The position numbers and the translations under genes were made by a program. Positions 47,295 to 59,729 of a stretch of DNA of 64,000 bases are shown piece after piece. Numbering within the stretch: the first letter of the stretch is position 1; every line of letters starts with the position of its first letter. Origin of the DNA: Sphagnum compactum (lineage: Eukaryota > Bryophyta > Sphagnopsida > Sphagnales); assembly GCA_965153455.1 (NCBI GenBank), contig OZ234504.1, positions 868,001-932,000 of the forward strand, given 5' to 3'. The notes below the pieces were generated by a model. That model did no database searches, had not been told where the DNA came from, and saw nothing but the letters and a program-made list of their open reading frames with translations.

Positions 47295-50200
47295 ACAAGT
47301 GCAGGACACCTGCAAAGAGAAGAAGCTTAGCTCCAAGAGGCACTTTGTCTCTCCCCATTCCCCATTACAAAGGCTCTTTTCTTATCACAGTAGTTGGTAG
47401 TACAACCAAAAGGTTTCATGTTTGAGAATTATACAAGTCTTTGCAATAATACTTGATGGTGAAGCTGGATGCAAGTTTCAAATAAGTGAGATTTGCCATA
47501 TTTTTCTGTAGTGTGTATGAATTTATCTTGTCAATTTAGGAGTTATCATCCACTTTCTGAAGTGTGCTGTCTTGTTGTTCCTTATCGTGAAGACAACTGA
47601 TTCTATTTCTCTGCGTGCAAAGCACAGATATGAAAACCAAATGCCTCACACCAGAGTTCTGAAATGGTGAATGGACACACATTTGCTGGAATCTTGAAAA
47701 TTTATCTTCCAAGTGTTCCTCAGCACTTATAGATGTGATTTGTTTTGGAGCTGTGCCATGGACATTGAAGATTAGGATTTCATTTTCCTGCACCAATGCT
47801 GCATCAACATTTCTGCTCTCAGATTTGAACATGTGTATCACCTCCAACAGGTAACCAAGATTACATCCAAATACACCAATCATTTGAAACCAAAAATCAA
47901 AGTTGGAACACAAGCAATCAATGGAAGACATATACTATGACTTTCCTCTTGTTAGCAAAACCGCAAACAATATTGTTTTCTTGTTTGCAGCCCAGTTTTG
48001 GTTTTGGTTCCAATTGAAAAATGTGAATAGCAAAGCGTTCATTTTGCTGTTCCGATCATAGTTCCAGTTTTGATGTTTGTGAACAAGCATTTTGTCATGG
48101 TTCTGGGATTGTGTCATTCCAATGTTTTGTATAAGTGAAGAAAACTCACCCTATAGTTTTAGCATACAAGATATGAAAGGAGACAATCAAAATTCTTCTG
48201 AGGATTGGAGGGAAACATTCTACATGACTATAGGAAGGTTTTATGATGAAATACAAGCAAACCTATCTCTTTGGGGAGTAGAACTGCCAAATGTATAATA
48301 TGCCCAGCATGTAGTCTCTTTTCTGATGTTGGGGTTTTCTGGGAGAATGGGGAAGGCGCTCCATCTCTCCTCTAAAAGGGAAGGCGCTTGAAGGCTCCAT
48401 TTATAATTGTTGACCATCATCATGCTTGTTAGTACCATAGATTTCTACTCCGTTTACCATTTGCAAGCTTCTCAATCACCTCTAGATCGTGGCTTCCAAC
48501 CATCACAATAACTGAAACTTTTAATACATATGATTGAAAAGAACACCCAAAAAAGCCCACAAAAAAAAAACAAAGACATTTGTGAGTGAGGGTAAAATGC
48601 CTTGACTTTTGGCCCTAATTTCTTCTCCCGACCTTACTAGAGCCTTGAACATTGTTGTCCACAAAAGGACAAAAAATTATTGGATTTAAGTGTCAATTAT
48701 TGACACTAAGCAAGTATTGCACCAGATTATTCAAGATTTTGTTAATAGTTGTAATAACAACAAGTGGTGATAAATTTGCAGGAAATTCAGGCTAGAACTA
48801 GTATCGGGTGAAAAAGAGTTTCACACTAGTATTGTTAAATGCTAATGTACTTTTTATAAGCAATATTTTTTATCTTGTCTACCTTTATGACCAAACCAGA
48901 TATGTTGTTATTGAGTTTCCCTTCATTTATAAATAACTTTAATGTGTGATTGATTAAACTACCACCCTCCTTCCAAACTTTTCCTCCTTTGGAACAAAAT
49001 AAAAATGAATGCACAAAAAGCCATCCTTGTTAAAGTAGGTAGATGGATCACCATTACCACTTAAAGATCATACCTACTTTGCCTTGATGTGAACCCTCAA
49101 GATTTAATCAAGTAACTTGAATGCTTGATCCTTTTTGGTGCCACTCTTTGAGACAAATCTATTGTAGGATGAAAATGGGTGGATCTTTTTTCAATGAAGC
49201 CCTAATGGATGTGGAGGCTGTCCTTGTAGTCGCAAAGAGATAGTGACAAAAGTTGGGCAGTTGATGTGCCTGTGTGTGTGCACATTTATTTGTTGCACGT
49301 AAATGAAGATGGGAATTTTGTGGTTTGTGTTGCTGAAGTTATGTTGTGATGGCTGCGTTGTTTGTTGGATGCCGTTGATGAACTCTAGCCATGGCAAAAT
49401 CAGCGAGATGCCCTTTTGGCAATTTCTAAGGAGCACACTTGGGAGGGAAGGAATAAAGGGCAGACTGCAGAAAGATAAGCATCTGGTTCTTGATGAGAAT
49501 TGAGAATTGTGGAGGAGAATAGAAGTGATTGTGTGTTTTGCTGTTTTGTGTGGAGGAAGAATGCCTCAAACTGCTAAGTCATTCTTCTCCTCAGAACCAC
49601 TTGAATTCTGGTACGCATTATGCTTCAGAGTACGAGATGCAGATTTGGTAGTTGAGTGTAGCGGCTGAACCACAGAGGTGATGACTGGCTCTAGGGGTGT
49701 CATGAGCAGTCCTTGTGGCTGAGTCTGTGGTTGTGGTGTGGGTATTTGCCATTCAATTATGTGTGTGTTGGTAATGCTGGGAGATAGAGCACCCATGTCA
49801 TTGGGAGCTTTGAGGTTAACAGTGTAGTCTTGAAGGTTAGTACTGTGAGAGGTTATGGAATTCCAAGGCGTTATCTCATCCTTGTCTAACTCCTGAGTGG
49901 ATTATTGGCAGCAGAATTTGTTGAAGTGTGTAGGGAACACAATGTTCAGATAAGGGAATAGGGTTGTTTGTGTTCAAGTTCTTGCATTGAAGAGTCATCT
50001 GAACTTATGTTTGTTTCATGTGTGAGGGTGCTAGTTCAAGATGGGTAGGGGACATATGTTTGTCTATGATGTGAAGTCAAGGTTTGTTCATTTTGGGTCA
50101 GCCTTTGAAAGGATCAATTGCGCTCGAGAGAGTGATATGGAAGTGTTCTAATCCATGACAACCCATAGTCTTAGTCCATCAAGCCTAATGCACTTTACTC

Positions 50201-50879
50201 AAAATATGTTGAGCAACATTGTAGTGCAAATGTAATTTGATAGTTTATAACTCACACAATTGGTGTGTATTTTCTTATTCATATTTCTTTTTGTTACACC
50301 ATGACATCTTTGTAATTGCCACTCACAAATTTGAGATTAATACACCCGATGATGTCCCAACTCATCATATCAACATGCGAATTAACAGCAAACCCATTCT
50401 GGGGTGGTACCACTAAAAACCACAACAAATGAATTATGAGCAAACTAATTCTTGGGTGGTACCACTCAAAACCACCTCAAAGAATGGTTAAGAAATCAAA
50501 AAAAGTTAAATCATTTTTTGGGGTTTTTGTAAAAAAATGTTTTCATAATTATTTAATTTATTATTTTTTCATGTTTATCCATTTTATGCTCTAATATATA
50601 TGGCTTGAAGTTTATTTGAAAATTGAAAATTTGAAAATTTTATATTTTTAATTGAAATGGCCCTTTCACAAATTGACAATCTTGACTTTGAAAATTCATA
50701 ACTAAATTATATTTAATAATTATTTTTGAATCAAAATTTAAAAATAGAATGATTTTTATTTATTTATTTTTAATCACAGAAAAAAACTCGAATCATATTT
50801 CAAATTTGTGTTTATGACCAAAAAGTTCAAGGAAAAAAATCAACATTATATTCCAAAAAAAAATTCTAAATGCAAAGAT
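47295..50879. other. Intergenic region after the aldolase gene
   Basis: The first 250 bases are probably aldolase 3'UTR. A minus-strand frame at 47536-47931 (131 codons, starting MSSIDCLCSNFDFWF) is the longest but is unrecognised. GGTT-rich sequence at 47985-48070 resembles hAT subterminal repeats. A small repeat (GGGTGGTACCACT) lies at 50402 and 50454. No gene is called. Confidence 0.35.
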
Positions 50880-51395
50880 TAGGAACATCAAAATACAATT
50901 GTCCTTCATTATATTAGTTGAAGAGTCAATAACCACTGGAACAAACTAAATATCTCCATTTGTTTTTAGGGAAAGGGTGAAAATAAATACTATCACAATG
51001 TAAATCTTTGTGAAATTTCCCAATATTTGAACCAAGAAATTGGGAAAATTTTGGAAAAAAATGTTTTTCTAGTATAAATTTGACTAATTTTTCTGATTTA
51101 AAAAAAAATTGCCAAATTTTTGATAATGAAACAAAAAATACTGAATGTGATAGCAAGTAGCTGGTCTTGGTGTATTTAGGGAAAGTATCATGTGCATGTG
51201 AAAGGAATTTTTTCATTGTTGTATTAGTTTGAAATCCCATGTCAATGTGTTTCTCTAGATAAGTATATTCAATACTATTGATCAATTTGTCAGCTATACA
51301 AACTTTGAATTTGTAAAACTAGTTTTAGTTTTCCAAATCTTCAACTATGATTGCAAAACCACATGTTACACATCATTTCAAAACACTTAATAGAA
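50880..51395 (+). repeat. Dispersed repeat R2, copy 1
   Basis: This matches 53690-54610 in the same orientation: GAAGAGTCA-TAAC, GGTGAAAATAAATACT, GAATGTGATAG, CTTGGTGTATTTAGG, TTTCTCTAGATAAG and AACTTTGAATTTGTAAAACT. No coding frame was recognised. Confidence 0.65.
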
Positions 51396-51399
51396 CCAA

Positions 51400-52700
51400 T
51401 TTTGTGATTGTTGGAAGCATGTAATGCTGCTCTGCACAAGACTTGTGGAATTCGAGTGCTGGTTGTGCCTGTGACTTTCATGGTACTATTGTTGGCAAGG
51501 GATCTCTGTTCCAGCTTCTTGAAGTATTTTGTATTTGGAGATGACATAGGTGTTCAATGAAAAGGTTCTATTGCAACCTCTTTTCAAGCAGGGTGCTAGA
51601 GCTTGGACAATTCTATGACTGCCATTTGCCTTCAGCTCCTATGGTCATAACTCCCATTGAGAGAGTTCTTTGATGAGAGCCCATGTTGCAAAGTAGAATT
51701 CTTAGCAAGACTGGTTGCACGTGTTTTCTGAACATTTCTACATGCCATAATATCAGATCCACAACTCCAGATCTGCCTGGATCAGTTGGAAACAGGCCAA
51801 GAAGATTACAGTTCAACTCCAAACACACACAGATCAGTTGAACTGAAGAGGAGACTCAGTCAGGAAGTTCTGGAATGTGAAGATTCTGTGAACATCTAGA
51901 GTACTAAGCTACTGGATCTTCCAGAAATGCAACTCTCAGGATGATTCATTCAATGTGGTGTGTAGGACTTCACTAGCGTATGATTCTGCAGTAATACTTC
52001 TTCTACGTATGCACACAGATCCAACGAGCTCTCATAACATTGCACAGAAGTTGAGCCTTGTAACAGCCAAGTTACCACACAGATGATCCAAAAAAACGCA
52101 TGTAACACAACAAACATGTGCAAGCAAGCAAGCATCATATTCAACAAGCGCACCATATACTACACAACCAGCAGCTTGCGTCATGGATCCACAGTTGCCA
52201 ATTTCAGGAGATAAAAATCCGTCCGAGTTTATTAGATCAAGATCGTCTAGCTCGACGATAAAATGAGATTCCTGGAACGATAAGCATACAGGTACTCTGG
52301 CTGCTAATGTCCTATCACAAGACGTGAATCTCTTATGACTCCATCGCCTGCAACAATCGCTTGAAGCAAATCCTTTTTTTTCTTTTTCTTTTTTCCTGCT
52401 TGTAGGTTGCTCCCGGACTGCTGTTTCACTGCAGCTCCTAGCTTGAGCAGTGATTTATTCTGAGCTGCATTCGGATTAAGCTCAATGCGGAACGGTGTAC
52501 GCTGCACACAGAAACAAGATTTCAAATCAAACACTGCAGTAAACTGCTTTACGAAGCCAGCTCCATGGGTCATCGACGACATGATGCCGAAAAAATTGAG
52601 AAATTGAGAATCGAAATGCAGTTGATCTCTAAAGACTTTCAAGCCAATATGATGATGCATTCGAGTAGCAGCAGTTTTTTGCTGGATTCATTCATAAGAA
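51400..52700. repeat. Duplicated block downstream of LTP1 (pairs with 59730-61670)
   Basis: Long collinear similarity runs to 59730-61670 in direct orientation. Shared blocks are GTTGGAAGCATGTAATGCTG, TGACTGCCATTTGCCTTCAG, GATCTTCCAGAAATGCAACT-like and ATTAGATCAAGATCGTC. Insertions and deletions separate them. The block carries the 3' part of the lipid-transfer gene on the minus strand. Confidence 0.85.
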
Positions 52701-53029
52701 CAGAAATTTCACTTACCGCCGCATCGAAAGCCGGCGAGGTTGGTACGGCCGCACTTCTTGGGGAGCAGCAGCGCGTTCTCCACCATCTGCTTCGGGTAGC
52801 TTCCAGACTTGAGCTGAGCGCACAGACAGTTCTTGTCCACGGTCTTCACCACCTTGCAGCAGCTCGCAGATGGAGCGCGAGGGTGCGCGCCTTCCACCGC
52901 GGAGAGACAAGGCATGAGTGAGTAGAGGTTGCAGGTGGCGGCATCTGTTTCAGCTGCAAGGCTTGCCATGACAACCAGCAGACACAACCCAAATGCAACA
53001 ATATCTTTGCGACCCATGATCCCTGCCAT
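52482..53029 (-). CDS. Non-specific lipid-transfer protein, copy 1
   Basis: Exon 1 is 53029-52717 and exon 2 is 52501-52482, joined through a 215-bp intron to give 110 residues. A signal peptide (about 1-31) is followed by an eight-cysteine motif: Cys 33, 41, 57, 58, 68, 70, 93 and 103. The spacing C-x7-C-x15-CC-x9-CxC-x22-C-x9-C is close to type II lipid-transfer proteins. Such proteins bind fatty acyl chains in a hydrophobic cavity and act outside the cell in cuticle formation, signalling or defence. The last exon adds only the residues AYTVPH and the stop. That exon is conserved in copy 2, which supports the model. From the start ATG upstream it resembles copy 3; from the intron downstream it resembles copy 2. 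Confidence 0.9.
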
Positions 53030-53241
53030 TTGACGAACTCAAGAACGATCCCGCGAGCTGCTCAAGAAGATCCGAAGAAGACGGTAGCTATCTGAGACTG
53101 TAAAAAAATCCGTGAACAAAAGTCTGTATCTGCGCACAAAGGCGATCACACTCAAGACTAGTAAGCAGCTCGCAAGCACGAGATGGGAGTTTGGAAGACA
53201 CGATGTGCACTAGTGATGAAGCAGCGTTGAGTAGAGACGAG

Positions 53242-53249
53242 TATTTATA
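53242..53249 (-). promoter_or_regulatory. TATA box of LTP copy 1
   Basis: TATAAATA on the minus strand, 213 bases before the start codon, lies within CTGCTATAAATACTCGT, a string also found at the same distance from LTP copy 3. Confidence 0.75.
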
Positions 53250-53299
53250 GCAGCAAGCAAGGTCAGTTGAATTAGAGGAATCCAACGACTAGATCATGG

Positions 53300-53640
53300 T
53301 ATGTGCTTGCTAGTTGCTTCAGTTTTTAATTTTCTCGCAGGTGGGTGGAAGGAATTGAAGGCGATTTGGAAAGCCAAGATTTCAGGTGCGATTTCATCAC
53401 AAATTTATGTGGACATGTTTTGTCAACGCCGCGCCATTGTCAACGCGATTGCAGTCTATTGGGAAGCTGGTGGAGTTTTAAGAGGAGAACCCATGGCATG
53501 AATGCGCAGGGCTATTCTTCTGATGAGAGGTAGATGGTCCATTCTATTCGGAAGCTGAAGGCTTTAGGACCCATAAATGCGCAGCGCTATTCTTCTAATG
53601 AGAAACTGCTGCAGTTGGTGCATGCTATTCGGAAGATGTC
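53300..53640. repeat. Upstream block of LTP1 with repeated modules (pairs with 62870-63260 inverted)
   Basis: It contains the GGTGGGTGGAAGGAATTGAA block shared with copy 3. Two modules follow of the type AATGCGCAG(G/C)GCTATTCTTCT plus GAGA and then CTATTCGGAAG, about 90 bases apart. The inverted partner has three such modules. Confidence 0.75.
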
Positions 53641-53689
53641 CATTGTTGTATTTAGAAAGCATGCAATCACAACACAATGGTCCTACATT

Positions 53690-54610
53690 GGATTAGGTGA
53701 AGAGTCATTAACTACTTGTAACCAACTAAATATAAAAATATATATTTGTTTTGTTTGGATGGATGACGGGATGGATGGAGGGTCATTCCTGGTTTATTTC
53801 CTTCCCATTCTTGGTGGGCAAAAAGCTGTAGTGAATAGAGGGATGGCGTGCAGTCGACAACCTCGGAGCTTCCAAGGTGTCGATTCACATGAACGACTGG
53901 ACAGATGGACAGAGGGACGACGAATGGACGACGGGACGAATTCAGGGGAAGCTTCATTTTTCATCCCGACGTCCTTTACAATATGTAATTTGCATTGGGG
54001 GTGAAGTGATGAAAATAAGTACTTTCCTAAGGCCCTCTTTACAAGAGGAGTCAGGGCCAATGTTCAACACAAATCCAGCATTCCTATTGGTGCAAAAGTT
54101 GAAATCAGCCCCAATAGCTTTGCACTAGGAGTCAAGGCTGAAATCGAAAAAAAAAACTTTTCAATCTGCCTCAAGTACTACTAATAAATGCTGAACTTTA
54201 TGGCCCCAAGGCTGAAAAAAGGATACCAACAAATTTGGGAGGCCAATTTGCAACCGTTGGGGCCAATGTTCCTTTATTAGTAACTTGGGGTCAATTTGCA
54301 ACCCAAAAATGCTCAAAGTTGGCCCCAAGATCTTTTGGCCCTGACTCCTAGTGTACAGCGGGCCTAAATGTGATAGGAAGCGGTTATTCTTGGTGTATTT
54401 AGGATGAGTACATTCTTGGTGCATGCGAAAGGAATTGTTGTGTTGTATATTACTTTGAAATTCCATGTCAGTGTATTTCTCTAGATAAGAATTAGGTTCA
54501 ATATAATCAATCATTTTGTCAGCTATAACAAACTTTGAATTTGTAAAACTAGTTTTAATTTTCCGACTCTTCAACAACCATGGTTGTAAAATCACACACA
54601 TCATTTGAAA
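53690..54610 (+). repeat. Dispersed repeat R2, copy 2, interrupted by a MITE
   Basis: It aligns with 50880-51395 on both sides of the Harbinger-type MITE at 54031-54364. An extra stretch at about 53755-53960 is full of GGATGGATG and GGACGACG words. Confidence 0.6.
54031..54364. mobile_element. PIF/Harbinger-type MITE, copy 2
   Basis: The ends are GGCCCTCTTTACAAGAGGAG and, read in reverse, GGCCCGCTGTACACTAGGAG, both followed by TCAGGGCCAA. TAA flanks both sides (54028-54030 and 54365-54367), a perfect 3-bp target duplication. Its interior matches 28357-28720 in inverted orientation (TTATTAGTAACTTGGGG, AATGCTCAAAGTTGGCCCCA). Confidence 0.9.
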
Positions 54611-55260
54611 ACACTTAACATATCAATTTTCATCCTTACAGAAAAAGTGCCATAGCAACCATTACACCACCCCTTTTTTACATTGAAACTATGAAGTTGA
54701 CATCACATGTGTCATGAGCTAAAGGCCGGGGTAAACTAGCACCCACTTTGGTACCATCAAGTGCTGGGCGGGTATCTATCTCAGTCCAGAACCGGGTCAG
54801 GTATGAGTCAGTTCTCACACTCCGAACCGGGTGGGTACCATCAGGAGGGATACCCGAGGTGATACCCACTCACAAGGGTATCGATTTGGTGGGAACCAAT
54901 TCCTTTAGAACCAAAATTTTTTTAAAAATTAATACCTGAGAGGTTATATTGATAACCCTGGGTCCAGTTCTCGGTTATTAAGTTTAGGGTAGCTATTTTG
55001 ATTGGATCTTAGGAGGTTATTAAGTGAGTTTAGGGTGGCACTGTTGAGGATCAAGCCGCAGATTAGGGTTTAGGCCAGTTGTTTAGGTTTAGGGTTTATC
55101 ATTGATACAAGGAGGCAACTTGTTTGGCCATAACTATGTCTGTTTTTATCTTAGTGCTTTTCTAATTTTTGCTTTGTGTATTTATGTTTCTTGTGTTTGA
55201 GTTTTTTTTTTTTTGTTTTGCTACATGGAGGGAAGTTCCTTGTGTTGTTGTTGCTTGTAG

Positions 55261-55378
55261 GCATTCGTCACTATGCTATTGCTTTTGGGCGCTCATCATT
55301 GTGCTATTGTTTCTAGGTGCATTCCTCGTTGTGATGTTGTTTTTGGGCACTTCTCATCGTGCTTTCATTCTTGCTTGC
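55261..55378. repeat. Four tandem units of about 29 bp
   Basis: Units follow the pattern GCATTCGTCACTATGCTATT plus GTTTTTGGG with drift, starting near 55261, 55291, 55320 and 55349. They lie in the 5' part of the hAT element. Confidence 0.7.
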
Positions 55379-55543
55379 ACAAGGTAAAACTATTACTTAA
55401 CATTTCAAAATAAGTTAGTTTTCTTTTCTAATTCAATTAACAATTTTTTTCTTTTTTTTATTTGCTTTGTGTGTGTGTGTTGTGTTTTTGCAAGATCAAT
55501 CTTTACCAATTAGTTGCAAAAATTGTTTTTAAAGTTGAAACTT

Positions 55544-55545
<2 letters not shown>

Positions 55546-55576
<31 letters not shown>
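55546..55576. repeat. (TG)n microsatellite
   Basis: About 15 perfect TG units just upstream of the transposase relic. Confidence 0.95.
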
Positions 55577-55579
<3 letters not shown>

Positions 55580-55622
55580 TTCCATTGTTCGGGTCTTTTA
55601 AAACAAGTTGAATTAAAATGAA

Positions 55623-58074
55623 ATGGAGCCAAATGTTGTTGTTGATGTTGATATGCTTGTAAATGAGAGCGAAATTTTTATTGAAGAAAGAAATAAAGAA
55701 AGAGTTGAAAAGTTAATAACAATTCCAAGTTCTCACTTGAGAAATAAAAATAGTATGGGAAGAAATTGCATGAACAAAGAGCTAAATGGAGGCCCCAAGG
55801 AAAAAATTCTTCAACTTGGGGTATTTTTTTTGTATTAATGATTAGTCAAAAGTTGATGTGTAGGTCCCACAAGTTATGTGTTATATGTTGTGTTATGAAA
55901 AACTAGTAAGTCTTGCAATATTAGGGCAAAGAATTAAGTTAAGGAAAAGGTTAGTTTCTTATTTCAAAAGTAGTGGGATAACTACATTGAAAAAACGTGC
56001 AAATGGAAACCATTTTTTAATTGCAAGAAATTTTGGAAAACAATTGAACAATAACATAAAAAACATTGTGGAAAGACAACCTGCAAAGAAAAGGTCTACA
56101 GTTAGTGGGAGTGAATTTTCTAAATTCTTTGGGGCCATAAATCCTAACAAAAAGGATAATGTACACCAGAAAGACTTTTTGGAAAATCTAAATATTTTTA
56201 TTGTGAAAAATCATTTACCCATTCAATTTGTTGAAAGCATGTGATTAAAGTGTCTAGTACTATAGTTATCCCCTTGTGTGGCCTTTCCTTTTAGAAAAGC
56301 TTTTAACCAAGATGTATTATAGGACCTAGTGGAAAAAACCAAGTCCAAACATATATTTTACCGACTTTTTAACAAATTTACGCATGTCTGCAAAATCAAG
56401 TTTTGATTTATGGATGTCCAAAGGGGCACATGACGTTTTTCATTAGTAGTTAATAAATTTTTAAAAACAGGGTTGGGTGCCTAAACATGTAAAATTTGGG
56501 TTATTTGAAGCATATGAAACTTCAAGACATGCATTGGCAAAAAAATTTAGAAAGATTTTGGAATAGTACAACTTGATGAAAAAAATAAGTGCCTATGTTA
56601 AAGATGAAAGGGCTAATCTCAATGGCATGATAGCTGCTTTGAAATTAGTTGTCAACTATGAAACGTTGAGTGTGATTGAAAGATTCCTAGGCACATGTTT
56701 TAAACATGCCTTTTCTAAGGCTTATCAACATTCAACTTATGATGAAAGAATGTCCAAGGGCCTTAAATATGCTACCATAAAATTAGCTCAAGAAAATTTG
56801 CAAAAATGTATTACCTAGCCTAAAAAACCAAAGAAAGGTAGACATGAATGGATGAAAACTTACATTACTCTAAACCTTAGACCCATAAAATTGCATACAC
56901 AAATGAAAAAAAGGTATAAAATGCAAGTCTATTATTTTCTTTGTTTTGAATCTTAATTTTACACTCTTTTGAATCTATTTTGGTCATCTAATTTTACATT
57001 TCTTTTGTGCAAGTCTATTAGTAAAGTTATCATATGTTTCAAGAACATTTCATTCCATAAAGGCTATTCTATCGTATTATAGCATGCAAATTAGGCTTCG
57101 AATCACAAGTTGTGTACCTCCTCTCCTTATATGGCATAGATTACAAATCATTGTAAACATTTTGTCACCGATTGTAACTATTTGCATTTTAAATCAATCT
57201 AGAGGCCATTGGTTGTTAAGTGATGCCTTACAAATAGCCATATCCATGAGCCTTAAGTTAAAAGAAGAAATGAACAATCTTCTTATGTTGGATGTTTTGG
57301 TTGAATCTAATGATTCTAGTCTAGATATTGAGTTGGAGTTTTTGCAAAAAAACATGAACAAGGAAGTTATTGGGGTCATTGATTCTTTCATTTCCTTCTT
57401 GACAAAATATGATGGGAAAAAAACTCACAATATGTAGGCCTTAATGTTAGATCCTAGATTTAAAAGTTTAATATTAATCTCTAATTTTTTTATTGGTCGT
57501 GAGCTTGGGGTGGCCATAGCTACAAAGTTTGACAAGAATATTTTATATTTTATATTGCTTCTAAAATCTTATCACCATTTAGATCCATTATCTAAGATTG
57601 AAAGTTCCTTTGTTAATAAGTCTAGTGAAGACAATAGTTTTGATATCTTTGAAATGGTGACATACATTAATGAGCTTATAAAGGAGCCTGTCAATCAAAA
57701 ATTGATGATATTTCGTAGATTTTAGATGGATGCAAAAGACATCAAGTGCCCTTTCAAGTGGTGGAAAAAACATGAATCTATGTTCCCAATTGTTAATTTT
57801 TTTCTCCAGAAAAATATTAGGGTTTATAGGTTCCCAAATTGAAATTGAAAAAATATTTCCTCTTACTCATATACTTACTAATTCCAAAAAATGTCATTTA
57901 CAATTAGAAAACCTTGAAAATCTTATCTCTGTGAGTAAGAATTGGCCAAATGATGTAAGGGTTGGTTGCAAAGCCCCTTCTAGTTTGCTAGAATTAATAG
58001 ATTGTGAAATAGATTTAAAGGAGTTAGATGAATTTGAAAGCTCATTTGAGCAAGAAGAATTAAATGAGGATTAA
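55623..58074 (+). pseudogene. hAT transposase, broken by stops and frameshifts
   Basis: Fragments appear in protein order: an N-terminal part (55876-56244, PAKKRSTVSGSEFSKFFG), a middle part (56573-56870, GRHEWMKTYITLNLRP), a helical part (57084-57720, LDPRFKSLILISNF) and the C-terminal dimerisation region (57730-58074, FKWWKKHESMFPIVNFF, GSQIEIEKIFPLTHILTN, NWPNDVRVGC). The last block is the best-conserved hAT signature. Several in-frame stops and at least two frame changes separate the pieces, so it cannot make an active transposase. Confidence 0.8.
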
Positions 58075-59266
58075 TTTCAAGTTTTTCCCTTTGTAATGAG
58101 CTTTGCTGGTTATTCCTTTGGTCATTAATTTTTTTGAAAAAAGTTGGGTCAAACATTAAAATTGGGGGGAAAAAAATCGGTTTGGTTTTTCTTTATAAAA
58201 AAATGTTAAACTAAAATGGACAGTTATTTTGAAAAAATTATAATCACCCAATATCGATTGGTACTTTCACCTTCTTTTAATGAATGTTAGATTTGAACTC
58301 AAAGGTTTTTATTTAGTCTAAGTAGGGAATATTTGTTGTATTATTAAATAATTTAAATAATTTTTGAAATTTTTATCATGGTTGAAAAAGTGTTCAATGG
58401 TTATTGGGTGAAAGCACATTAAGCGGTCAATTTGAGCATTTTCGTAACAATATTTATAATATACATTTTTTAAAATGTGTTGCATTTAATTTTGGGTTTC
58501 ACTTTTAGTGTTTGGACTTTTTATTTTTATGATTTTAATATTTTTTAATATGTAATAATAATAAGAATATTTTTAAATCATGATTTATTTATGGTACAAA
58601 ATATAATAAATTTGATTTTTCATTTTAGATTGTATTAGTGTTTGGTTTGAATTAGTCATTGAAGAAGCATTTGAAACTAAATTTCAACAAATGATCCGTT
58701 CCATATTTCTTGTCATTTCTCATTTGAAAGTGATTGTTTATCAAAAAAATTATTTATCACATACTTATGATCAATGCTTTTAAATAAACCCATTTATGAC
58801 ATAATAATTATCAAATTCTTCACATGCTTCTCAAACTTGGTCCAATCCAATGTTGTGCATGTAAGTGTCAACAACTATATAACAACATGCAAATCCTATG
58901 TAAATGTAAAGCATTTGTATTTACACATGGACAAACCTTTTACACTTACATTTATATTATTGTCATTTATATTTTATTTTTTACACTTGAGGCTTACGTA
59001 AATATTTATCAAATACATTTACATGGTCTTGTGTGAATGTTTTGGAGCATTTAGGTGTATATAGTAGAGTTATCCGTAAAGTCATTTTAGTAATGAAATC
59101 GTGGAAGTTTAAACATGGACATGGAACAAGTTTAACTTTTGTTCCATGTTTAAACTTGTTCCAGTTCCAGAAATTAGACCTGATTCCAGTTTGGTTCTTA
59201 TTAATCAGAACTCGATCCGACAATCCTAACTAGCCAAACTAGTAACACTTGGGTGCTGGTTCACCC

Positions 59267-59729
59267 AAGGCATGAGCCAAAGACCTAGTATTGTGGGAAA
59301 AATCACATTTTCTGGTGTAACTGTCCTTAGCATTTTGTCTTACAATCAGTGATGAATGCATGAATGAGCGATTTTGTATGAGATGTGTTCAGGGAGGTCC
59401 ATCTGAGAACAGGTTTTAGGACTGTTTGAGCAACCATGTCACCATTTCTTGATTCATTGGTGGTGGAACTTGACAGATGTTGGTTAGAGAATGCAGCATG
59501 GCAGGCACACACAGGTGATCAAACAGGCACAGGTGCACTCAATTTGTCATGAGCTAATTAATTACTTGGGTCTGATAGGAATAGATCCCAATCCATACAC
59601 CTAGCATATTGAAGCTAATTTCTTTGCTTCAGAATTTCAGATTTTGTGAAGTTTTTACTGCTGCTTAGACTCAAACTCTTTCTTGATTATATCCTGGGTT
59701 ATGCTATACAGCATCTAGTTCATGAAATG
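59267..59729. other. Intergenic sequence
   Basis: I see no gene between the hAT right end and the start of the LTP-associated duplicated block. Confidence 0.4.

Larger units (their letters stand above)
54730..59266 (+). mobile_element. Degenerate hAT-superfamily transposon, about 4.5 kb
   Basis: The outer ends form an inverted repeat: GGGTAAACTAGCACCCA at 54729 and, read in reverse from 59266, GGGTGAACCAGCACCCA. Flanks AAGGCCGG (54722-54729) and AAGGCATG (59267-59274) match at six of eight bases, consistent with an 8-bp hAT target duplication with boundaries good to a base or so. The size and internal transposase relic fit a once-autonomous element. It sits between LTP copies 1 and 2. Confidence 0.6.
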
